This document shows, one piece after another, positions 52,860 to 60,412 of a stretch of 64,000 bases of DNA. This DNA is from Leeuwenhoekiella polynyae (GTDB lineage Bacteria; Bacteroidota; Bacteroidia; Flavobacteriales; Flavobacteriaceae). The first letter of the stretch is position 1. The number at the start of each line of letters is the position of its first letter. The notes below the pieces were generated by a model. It made no database searches. It was not told the origin of the DNA and saw nothing but the letters and a program-made list of their open reading frames with translations. The translations under genes were made by a program, and so were the position numbers. The DNA is taken from NCBI RefSeq assembly GCF_042683665.1, contig NZ_JBHUOO010000008.1; one strand, 5' to 3'.

Positions 52860-53639
52860 ATGAAAAACCAACTTGCATTTATCATCGCGTTGCTGGGTTC
52901 AGCTGTTATGCTGGCACAGGACAGCTTTGAACGTGCCGTCTATCACAGCGATGGTGATAGTTTACAGTATCGAATTCAATATCCGTTAAACTACGACAAG
53001 GCCAAGCAATATCCACTGGTTTTGTTTCTACACGGCGCCGGGGAGCGTGGTTCTGACAATGAAACACAACTTACTCATGGAGCACAAGTGTTTACTAATA
53101 CAGGCAACCGCAATGCATTTCCCGCAATTGTGATTTTTCCGCAGTGTCCTAAAGACTCTTACTGGGCAAATGTAGATGTTGATCGAAGCACATACCCCAT
53201 TGGTATCACTTTTCATCCGGATAAAAAGCCCACACCCCATTTAAAAATGGCTGCGGAATTAGTCAATAGTTTTATTGAAGACGGAAAAGTAGATACTTCA
53301 CGCGTTTACATTGCAGGATTATCTATGGGGGGAATGGGAACCTATGAAATCGTACAACGTAACCCCGGAACTTTTGCCGCAGCCATTGCGATTTGCGGTG
53401 CCGGAAGTACAGATTCTGTAAAAGATTACGCATTAAAAACTCCGTTTTGGGTAATTCACGGCGCTGATGACAATGTAGTAAAACCTACCTACAGTCTACA
53501 AATGGCAGAAGCTATGCTAGATGCAGGAGCAAAACCTCGCGTGTCTGTTTATGAGCACGCCAATCACAACAGTTGGGATACTGCCTTTGCAGAACCTGAT
53601 TTCTTACAATGGCTCTTTAGTCATACAAAAGCAAACTAA
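52860..53639 (+). CDS. Secreted alpha/beta-hydrolase, esterase/peptidase-like
   Basis: A 259-residue enzyme with a signal peptide (MKNQLAFIIALLGSAVMLAQ) and a phospholipase/carboxylesterase-like alpha/beta fold: oxyanion region LFLHGAGERGSDNETQL, nucleophile GLSMGGMGTYEIVQ (Ser near residue 152), Asp in VIHGADDNVVKP, and His in HANHNSWDTAF. The set is that of Bacteroidetes PUL esterases of the PHB-depolymerase/CE1 type; the acyl group removed is unknown. It is 6 bp from the gene before and 19 bp from GH3, so it is in the PUL operon. Confidence 0.87.
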   Translation: MKNQLAFIIALLGSAVMLAQDSFERAVYHSDGDSLQYRIQYPLNYDKAKQYPLVLFLHGAGERGSDNETQLTHGAQVFTNTGNRNAFPAIVIFPQCPKDSYWANVDVDRSTYPIGITFHPDKKPTPHLKMAAELVNSFIEDGKVDTSRVYIAGLSMGGMGTYEIVQRNPGTFAAAIAICGAGSTDSVKDYALKTPFWVIHGADDNVVKPTYSLQMAEAMLDAGAKPRVSVYEHANHNSWDTAFAEPDFLQWLFSHTKAN

Positions 53640-53658
53640 AAAAAAGCAACCTTATACT

Positions 53659-55935
53659 ATGAAAAATATACTCAACAGACTCGTTCTACTTGCAACTATA
53701 CTATGCATCAGCAGTACGTTTGCTCAAAATAGAGCGCCTATTCCTGAAGTAGAAACCCTACTCAAAAAAATGACCCTTGAAGAAAAAATAGGTCAGCTTA
53801 ATTTATTGACTCCGGGTGGTGGTGTTGCTACCGGTTCTGTGGTGAGTAAAAATGTAGAAGAAAAAATTAAAGCCGGGAATGTTGGTGGTTTATTCGGTGT
53901 TACGGGCCCTGATAAAATCAGACAGGCGCAAGAGATCGCGGTTAAAAAAACCCGCTTGGGAATTCCGCTTTTAATAGGATCTGATATCATTCACGGGTAC
54001 AAAACTACTTTCCCGATTCCGTTAGGATTATCGAGCAGTTGGGATATGGAATTGATTGAGAAAACCGCGCAGATTGCAGCTAAAGAAGCTACTGCAGACG
54101 GTATAAACTGGAACTTTTCTCCAATGGTAGATATCGCCCGTGATCCACGCTGGGGACGTATTTCTGAAGGAGCCGGTGAAGACCCGTATTTAGGATCTGC
54201 AATCGCAAAAGCGATGGTAACCGGTTATCAGCAAAACGATCTTACCGAAGAAAACACCATGATTGCTACCGTAAAACATTTTGCACTATATGGTGCTGCG
54301 GAAGGCGGCCGCGATTACAACACGACCGATATGAGCCGTACTAAAATGTTCAACGAATATTTACCGCCGTACAAAGCAGCAATTGATGCCGGTGCCGAGA
54401 GTGTGATGAGTTCGTTTAATGACGTAGATGGTGTTCCTGCGAGTGGTAATAAATGGTTATTGACTAGTCTATTGCGTGACCGTTGGGGATTTGATGGCTT
54501 TGTCGTTTCAGATTATACTTCTGTTAATGAGATGATCGCGCACGGAATGGGTGATTTACAAGCCGTTTCTGCACTTGCTATCAATGCCGGTTTGGATATG
54601 GATATGGTGGGTGAAGGCTTTTTAACCACGTTAAACAAATCGGTTGATGAAGGCAAAGTAACCGAAGAAACCATTACAAACGCTTGCCGCCGTATTTTGG
54701 AGGCTAAATACAAACTGGGGTTATTTGAAAATCCTTACAAATATTCAGATAGCAAAAGACCAAAACGCGATATTCTAACCGTTGCAAATAAAGAAGTTGC
54801 TCGTGAAGCAGCTCGTAAATCATTTGTGTTGCTGAAGAATGAAAAAAACATCCTTCCGTTAGCAAAAAATGCAAAGATCGCTTTGGTGGGTCCTTTGGCG
54901 AATAATAAAAATAATATGTTAGGAACCTGGGCTCCTACCGGAGATCCTCAGCTTTCAATTCCTATTTTAGAAGGATTGAAAAACGTTGCGCCAGATGCAC
55001 AAATCACATACGCAAAAGGGGCCAATATTTCTAACGATACCGCATACGCGAAAAAAATAAACGTTTTTGGACCGCGTATTGAAATCTCTGAAGAAACTCC
55101 GGATGCTTTATTAGAAAATGCTTTAAACACTACAAAAAATGCAGATGTTATAGTTGCTGTAGTTGGTGAAGCTACAGAGATGAGTGGAGAATCTTCAAGC
55201 CGCACTAATATTTCTATTCCAGATAGCCAGAAATTAATGATAAAAAAGTTGGTTGAAACCGGTAAGCCGGTCGTTCTTGTTTTAATGAGCGGTCGGCCAC
55301 TGGTGATTACAGATGAGCTTCAGCTTCCTATAAGTATTTTACAAGTTTGGCATCCGGGTATTGAAGCCGGTAACGCCGTTGCAGATGTTCTTTTTGGCGA
55401 TTACAATCCATCAGGGAAATTAACCGCCAGCTGGCCACAGAACGTTGGGCAAATTCCGGTTTACCACAGTATGAAAACAACTGGTCGCCCGGCTCCTTCC
55501 ACAGCATTTCAAAAATTTAAATCACAATATTTAGATGCGCCTAATGCGCCTGCTTTAGCATTTGGATACGGCCTGAGCTACACCACTTTTGAATATAAAA
55601 ACTTAAAATTGAATGCTACTCAAATCGAGCAAGGCGATGACCTTACCGCAACTGTAGAGGTCACCAATACCGGAGATTATGATGGTGAAGAAGTGGTGCA
55701 ATTATACCTACACGATGTAGTACGCAGTCTTGCACCTCCTATGCGCACCCTTAAAGGTTTTCATAAAGTATTTATAAAGAAAGGAGAGACTAAAACAGTT
55801 ACCCTAACTTTAAAAGCCGACGATTTAAAATTCTATAACGCATCGCTTGATTTCATAGCAGAGCCGGGAGAATTTGAAGTTTTCGTAGGTGGAAACAGCA
55901 ATGCTTCCTTAAAAGAAACTTTTGTATTAAACTAA
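53659..55935 (+). CDS. bglX: GH3 beta-glucosidase
   Basis: A 758-residue GH3 enzyme with a signal peptide; I start at the ATG at 53659, because the frame extends upstream to 53521 only as overlap with the esterase gene. The (beta/alpha)8 part shows LTLEEKIGQLNLLTPG, WNFSPMVDIARDPRWGRISEGAGEDPYLGS, VKHFALYGAAEGGRDYNTTDMS and the nucleophile loop GFDGFVVSDYTSV. The alpha/beta sandwich has GEATEMSGESSSR with the acid/base Glu region; a fibronectin-III-like tail (EEVVQLYLHDVVRSLAPP) completes the BglX layout. It removes beta-glucosyl units from oligosaccharides in the periplasm, and it is the natural downstream step for the GH144-like enzymes. Confidence 0.95.
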   Translation: MKNILNRLVLLATILCISSTFAQNRAPIPEVETLLKKMTLEEKIGQLNLLTPGGGVATGSVVSKNVEEKIKAGNVGGLFGVTGPDKIRQAQEIAVKKTRLGIPLLIGSDIIHGYKTTFPIPLGLSSSWDMELIEKTAQIAAKEATADGINWNFSPMVDIARDPRWGRISEGAGEDPYLGSAIAKAMVTGYQQNDLTEENTMIATVKHFALYGAAEGGRDYNTTDMSRTKMFNEYLPPYKAAIDAGAESVMSSFNDVDGVPASGNKWLLTSLLRDRWGFDGFVVSDYTSVNEMIAHGMGDLQAVSALAINAGLDMDMVGEGFLTTLNKSVDEGKVTEETITNACRRILEAKYKLGLFENPYKYSDSKRPKRDILTVANKEVAREAARKSFVLLKNEKNILPLAKNAKIALVGPLANNKNNMLGTWAPTGDPQLSIPILEGLKNVAPDAQITYAKGANISNDTAYAKKINVFGPRIEISEETPDALLENALNTTKNADVIVAVVGEATEMSGESSSRTNISIPDSQKLMIKKLVETGKPVVLVLMSGRPLVITDELQLPISILQVWHPGIEAGNAVADVLFGDYNPSGKLTASWPQNVGQIPVYHSMKTTGRPAPSTAFQKFKSQYLDAPNAPALAFGYGLSYTTFEYKNLKLNATQIEQGDDLTATVEVTNTGDYDGEEVVQLYLHDVVRSLAPPMRTLKGFHKVFIKKGETKTVTLTLKADDLKFYNASLDFIAEPGEFEVFVGGNSNASLKETFVLN

Positions 55936-55948
55936 ACTATTAGCCGGG

Positions 55949-56854
55949 ATGAAACGCCAGATCAGTATTCTTTTTTTATTTGTATTTATTAGCCTTTCGA
56001 CACAGGCACAAGAAAAATACGTAGGACAAATCTATGCCGATCTGGTTAAATCTACACATACGTATACAGATACACTCAAACTTGATTTTTACACGGCAAA
56101 AGAGAATAAAACAGATGAGACCAGACCGCTAGTAATTCTCGTTCATGGTGGTGGTTTTAGTGGCGGAAAACGCGACAACCCTATGGAAGTTCAATTTGCT
56201 CAGGCAATGGCTACAAAAGGTTATGCCGTGGTGTCTATGAGTTACAAGCTTACGCGTAAAGGCAAGCCAACCGGTTTTGGTTGTGCATGCCCTGCTTCAG
56301 AAAAGATAGATACGTTTAAACAAACAACAGCAGATATTCTTAACGCAATAGCTTATTTGAAGTCTAATCCTGAGTTCAATTTTGATACTGAAAAAATTAT
56401 TCTTGCAGGTAGTAGTGCTGGTGCAGAAGGTATTTTAAATACCGCTTATATGACCCATCATCCAGATTTTAAAAATCTAGGAGAATATCCTAAAATTGCG
56501 GCTGTAGTTTCACTAGCCGGTGCAGTTGTAGACGCGCGCTACATTACAAAAGACAATGCAGTACCCGGGTTTTTCATTCACGGTGATGCAGATAACTTAG
56601 TGCCTTATGGTAGCCAGCCACATCATTTTTGTGCTTTTAACACCCCAGGATTTCTTCCGCTTGACGGCGATGCATTTATCGCTGCAAAGCTTAAAAATCT
56701 CAATGCTTCTTATACCCTATTAACAGCACCTCAAGGCAATCACGATTGGGCAAATCTTGGGTATGCCTATGTTCATGAAATTGCTTCTTTCTTAAACGCG
56801 GTAATCAATCAAAATGAATTGATTCAGCGTGAAGAGCAGGTTGAAAAAAAATGA
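55949..56854 (+). CDS. Secreted carboxylesterase-like alpha/beta-hydrolase
   Basis: A 301-residue alpha/beta-hydrolase of the hormone-sensitive-lipase-like or BD-FAE type. It has a signal peptide, the HGGG oxyanion motif in ILVHGGGFSGGKRDNPM, the nucleophile in ILAGSSAGAEGIL (Ser near residue 152), Asp in FFIHGDADNLVPYG, and His in QGNHDWANLG. A Cys pair (FGCACPAS) near residue 110 is a local insertion. These enzymes remove acetyl or other acyl groups. It is 13 bp after GH3 and 4 bp before the sulfatase gene, hence in the same operon. Confidence 0.87.
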   Translation: MKRQISILFLFVFISLSTQAQEKYVGQIYADLVKSTHTYTDTLKLDFYTAKENKTDETRPLVILVHGGGFSGGKRDNPMEVQFAQAMATKGYAVVSMSYKLTRKGKPTGFGCACPASEKIDTFKQTTADILNAIAYLKSNPEFNFDTEKIILAGSSAGAEGILNTAYMTHHPDFKNLGEYPKIAAVVSLAGAVVDARYITKDNAVPGFFIHGDADNLVPYGSQPHHFCAFNTPGFLPLDGDAFIAAKLKNLNASYTLLTAPQGNHDWANLGYAYVHEIASFLNAVINQNELIQREEQVEKK

Positions 56855-56858
56855 TATT

Positions 56859-58505
56859 ATGAAAAAGCTTCTTTTGGTATTTTTTACTGTTTCAGTATTA
56901 ATAGCTTGTAAAACCGAAACCAAAGAAGAAGAATCTACTTCTGAAACTGAACAGCAACGTCCCAATATTGTATTTATCATGTCTGATGATCACGCATTTC
57001 AGGCCATCAGTGCATATGGGCATCCGATAAGCCAGTTGGCGCCTACTCCCCACATCGACCGCATTGCCAGCAACGGGATACGAATGGACCGGGCTTATGT
57101 AACCAACTCCATTTGCGGACCGAGCCGAGCGGTAATTCTTACTGGTAAACACAGTCATATTAATGGGTTTCGTCAAAACGGCGATCGTTTTAATGGCGAT
57201 CAACCTACGCTTCCTAAAAAATTAAAAAAACTTGGATATACAACGGCTATTTTAGGGAAATGGCACTTACATGGATATCCACAAGGTTTTGATTACTGGA
57301 ATATTATAAAAGATCAGGGAAATTACTACAATCCAGACTTCATTAAAGCCGGTGACACTTCTAGAATAGAAGGTTATGCCACAGATATTATCACCAAAGA
57401 CGCAATAAACTGGCTAGAAAAACAGCGAGACACGACCAAGCCTTTTTTCATGATGGTGCATCACAAAGCTCCACACCGCAACTGGATGCCGGCATTGCGG
57501 CACACAAACAAGTACGACTCTATTAATTTTTCGTTACCGGAAAGCTATTTTACAGATCACGATGGTTCGAAAGCTTCAAAAGAGCAATTACAGACTATTT
57601 ATAAAGATATGTATGAAGGTCATGATTTAAAAATGACTAAAGGTTTAGGTAGCCCGGAACTGGCTCACAATCCATGGACTACAGATTTTGAACGTATGAC
57701 TCCTGAGCAACGTACGGCGTGGGATAAAGCCTATCAACCTAAAAATGATGCTTTTCATAAGGCCAATCTACACGGCAGAGCCCTTGATGAATGGAAAGGC
57801 CAGCGCTACCTGCGCGATTATATGGCAACCATTGCAGCAGTTGATGAAGGCGTAGGAAATATTCTAGATTATCTCGAAGCTCACAATCTGAATGAAAATA
57901 CGATTGTGGTTTACACTTCAGATCAGGGATTTTATCTGGGCGAAAAAGGATTTTTTGATAAGCGTTTTATGTATGAAGAATCTTATCGCACACCGCTTCT
58001 GATTCAATATCCCAAAGCCATAAAAGCCGGAAGCCACAGCGATGCTTTGGTTCAAAATCTTGATTTTGCACAAACCTTTTTAGATTATGCACAAGGTGAT
58101 TCTTTAGCTACCGATATGCAGGGACAAAGCCTGCGACCGGTATTTGAGCAACAAATTTCTGATGACAATTTCAGAGAGGTATTATACTATCACTATTATG
58201 ATTTTCCTGCATTTCATATGGTAAAAAAACACTATGGAATCAGTACCAAAAGGTATAAGCTGATGCATTTTTATGACGATATTGACGAGTGGGAGTTTTA
58301 CGATTTGGAGAGCGACCCTAAGGAATTGGCAAATAAAATTGATGATCCTGCCTATAAAGATATTATTGAAAGTTTACATAAAAAACTAGATTCTGTACAG
58401 GAAGCTTATGGCGTTAATGCCAAAGAATTTGAACAAGCATCCCCTGAGCGTGTTGCTCGTGAATATAAGAATTTTGAACGTTTGCGTGGCACGCCTATAC
58501 AGTAG
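56859..58505 (+). CDS. Sulfatase (type I, formylglycine), lipoprotein
   Basis: A 548-residue sulfatase in the PUL operon; the ATG at 56859 gives the lipoprotein signal KKLLLVFFTVSVLIAC (Cys17). Motifs: PNIVFIMSDDHAFQAISAYG (metal Asp pair), the formylglycine site SICGPSR with Cys86, GKWHLHG, and VYTSDQGFYLGEKGFFDK for the C-terminal metal site. The region MVHHKAPHRNWMPALRHTNKY and the domain after it recall S1_11-like N-acetylglucosamine-6-sulfatases. Its presence in a beta-glucan-like PUL suggests a modified or heteropolymeric substrate. Confidence 0.92.
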   Translation: MKKLLLVFFTVSVLIACKTETKEEESTSETEQQRPNIVFIMSDDHAFQAISAYGHPISQLAPTPHIDRIASNGIRMDRAYVTNSICGPSRAVILTGKHSHINGFRQNGDRFNGDQPTLPKKLKKLGYTTAILGKWHLHGYPQGFDYWNIIKDQGNYYNPDFIKAGDTSRIEGYATDIITKDAINWLEKQRDTTKPFFMMVHHKAPHRNWMPALRHTNKYDSINFSLPESYFTDHDGSKASKEQLQTIYKDMYEGHDLKMTKGLGSPELAHNPWTTDFERMTPEQRTAWDKAYQPKNDAFHKANLHGRALDEWKGQRYLRDYMATIAAVDEGVGNILDYLEAHNLNENTIVVYTSDQGFYLGEKGFFDKRFMYEESYRTPLLIQYPKAIKAGSHSDALVQNLDFAQTFLDYAQGDSLATDMQGQSLRPVFEQQISDDNFREVLYYHYYDFPAFHMVKKHYGISTKRYKLMHFYDDIDEWEFYDLESDPKELANKIDDPAYKDIIESLHKKLDSVQEAYGVNAKEFEQASPERVAREYKNFERLRGTPIQ

Positions 58506-58588
58506 TATTTAATATTCTCATAACTTGTACTTCTTCTCTGTTTAATGAGGACATTTGTTTTAATTTCGCTATAAATTCAATTTAAAAT

Positions 58589-59428
58589 ATGAAATCATTT
58601 TTCTCTTTATTAAGTCTGTTTTTTTGCCTGAATTTACTCAACGCACAAGAAGTGGGTTTAATGACCTACAACATCAGAATGGCTACCGAATCTGACGGTG
58701 CTGACGCGTGGAGTAAGCGCAAAGAATTTTTAGCCGATCAGGTTTTATTTTATGCTCCAGATGTAATGGGAGTACAAGAGGCTTTACCTGAACAAATGGA
58801 TTATTTAACTAATAATCTTACCGGTTATAAACACGTGGGTGTGGGTAGAGAAGGAAAAAACAAAGGGGAATTCTCTGCGATTTTTTACAATGCTTCAACA
58901 GTAAAAGAATTAGATCAAGATACATTCTGGTTATCTGAAACACCAGAAAAAATATCAACCGGATGGGATGCTGCATTACCGCGTATTTGCACTTATGCTC
59001 TTTTTAAGGATAAAAAATCTGGTGAAAAGTTTTATGTTTTCAACACGCATTTTGACCACGTAGGTATTGAAGCGCGTAAAAATGCAGCTGCGCTTATTCT
59101 TAAAAAAATAAACGAACTCAACACTAAAAACTATCCGGCATTTGTAATGGGAGACTTAAATCTAGAACCAGACAGTACTCCTATCGCTGTTTTAAAAACC
59201 GAATTAGATGATACTTTTGAACTTGCCCCTAACGGATCTTTTGGTCCAACGGGTACTTTTAATGGCTTCAAATTCAATGAACCGGTTACCAAAAGAATAG
59301 ATTATATTTTTCAGAAAAAAACAAATTCTTCTAAAGTCCTTAAGCACGCAACGCTGAGCGATTCTAAAGATTTACATTACGCTTCAGACCATTTACCGGT
59401 TTACGCTTTGATAGACTTGAAGCCTTAA
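58589..59428 (+). CDS. Secreted EEP-family phosphohydrolase
   Basis: A 279-residue endonuclease/exonuclease/phosphatase-fold enzyme with signal peptide MKSFFSLLSLFFCLNLLNAQ. Seen: GLMTYNIRMATESDGADAW (Asn metal region), GVQEALPEQM (metal Glu), YVFNTHFDHVG (catalytic His), VMGDLNLEPDSTP (Asp/Asn) and the final SDHLPVYA (Asp-His pair). All catalytic groups are present. Substrates in the family are phospholipids, nucleic acids or phosphosugars; here unknown. It is 83 bp after the sulfatase, the last gene of the PUL-like run, with a terminator 150 bp downstream (59579). Confidence 0.9.
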   Translation: MKSFFSLLSLFFCLNLLNAQEVGLMTYNIRMATESDGADAWSKRKEFLADQVLFYAPDVMGVQEALPEQMDYLTNNLTGYKHVGVGREGKNKGEFSAIFYNASTVKELDQDTFWLSETPEKISTGWDAALPRICTYALFKDKKSGEKFYVFNTHFDHVGIEARKNAAALILKKINELNTKNYPAFVMGDLNLEPDSTPIAVLKTELDDTFELAPNGSFGPTGTFNGFKFNEPVTKRIDYIFQKKTNSSKVLKHATLSDSKDLHYASDHLPVYALIDLKP

Positions 59429-59466
59429 ATTTTTGAATTATATAATCAAAATCAAAAAACTAATGC

Positions 59467-59608
59467 TATTTTTGTCTAATCATTAAGAAATAACCGCAGC
59501 CTTCAGCTGTATCTTTATAAAGAAGTTGTGTTGTTTCCGAAGTGATTCGGAAACTGGTTTTGTAGTGAAACCTTTGAGAAGCTTTACCTTTACTGGTGAG
59601 GCTTTTTT
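59467..59608 (+). ncRNA. Candidate small RNA: promoter core, hairpin and terminator
   Basis: TATTTTTG (TAnnTTTG) at 59467-59474 would start a transcript near 59481. It contains a perfect hairpin GTTTCCGAA-GTGA-TTCGGAAAC at 59533-59554 and ends in a 10-bp hairpin (59579-59604) followed by a T-run. No ORF of note lies inside. The -33 box is weak (TTTG at 59432, wrong spacing), and the same terminator could serve the EEP gene, so the RNA is only a candidate. Confidence 0.4.
59579..59608 (+). terminator. Rho-independent terminator
   Basis: AAGCTTTACC pairs with GGTGAGGCTT (two G-T wobbles) around a six-base loop, then TTTTTT. On the plus strand it can end the EEP transcript or a small RNA starting near 59481. 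Confidence 0.75.
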
Positions 59609-59636
59609 GTTTTTAGAGGATATTAAAAAATAACTT

Positions 59637-60248
59637 TTATGATTTAATGATCTCTGCATTAAACATAAAACTATCTAACCACCGCTCAAAACGCGTATCA
59701 AATTTTTCTGCAAAAATGAGATACTGGCATTTACCTATACTTTCTGGAGTGCGGGTAACTTCGGCTAGATTACTGTCTCTAAAAATGAATCCTGCATCTT
59801 CTATAATACACATTTGCAGTTTATTCAGGTTGATTCCGTTTAAGTAAAAAATTTTATTCAGTCGTTTTGGAGTCGCAATAACGATATCTGTACCGTTATA
59901 AATCTCATCCCGCTGATCGTCTATATTCTTTTCATCATAAGCACAATAAACACGCAGATCAGTCCCTTGTGTATACCCGTGAAATTCAGATTCAAGATCT
60001 AAAGCTGCTTGCTTGTCTTTTACAAAAATAAGTACGCGCGGCGCATCTTCAAAAGCCTTCCCTTTTAATTTCTGAATCGTGCTGATAACAATTGTAGTGG
60101 TCTTACCAAAACCTTCTGGAGCGATTGCAAACATGCTTATGCCCCCTTTTATTTTTGATAAGATCTTTTTCTGAAAAGGTAGTGGAGCTGTAAAACCTTT
60201 GCGCTGTACAGCATCTTTTAAAGGCTCTATTAATTTTTTAAACGACAT
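59637..60248 (-). CDS. Single-domain DEAD-like protein without helicase C domain
   Basis: A 203-residue protein resembling only the first RecA domain of DEAD-box RNA helicases. Seen: Q-motif-like GFTAPLPFQKKILSKI, Walker A with GFGKTTT (IAPEGFGKTTTIV) near residue 44-50, GTDIVIATPKRLNKI (motif Ib-like), and IIEDAGF where DEAD/DEAH should be. The SAT motif and the whole second RecA domain are missing. The length is short but the ORF is intact with no neighbour that could be the other half. Binding of ATP or RNA is possible, unwinding unlikely. It may be a regulator or a flavobacterial specialised protein. Confidence 0.8.
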   Translation of the reverse strand: MSFKKLIEPLKDAVQRKGFTAPLPFQKKILSKIKGGISMFAIAPEGFGKTTTIVISTIQKLKGKAFEDAPRVLIFVKDKQAALDLESEFHGYTQGTDLRVYCAYDEKNIDDQRDEIYNGTDIVIATPKRLNKIFYLNGINLNKLQMCIIEDAGFIFRDSNLAEVTRTPESIGKCQYLIFAEKFDTRFERWLDSFMFNAEIIKS

Positions 60249-60412
60249 AGCTTGTAATTCCTGAATGAGTGCAAATATAGTCGAAATAAAAAGGGTGCTT
60301 ACCCATTAGCAAGTTTATAAATTATATGCCTCATTTTTAAATTATCGTGATCAATAGATTCTGTAACAATTCTGTAACTTACCGATGATTTTTAAATTTC
60401 AATGACACCTTT

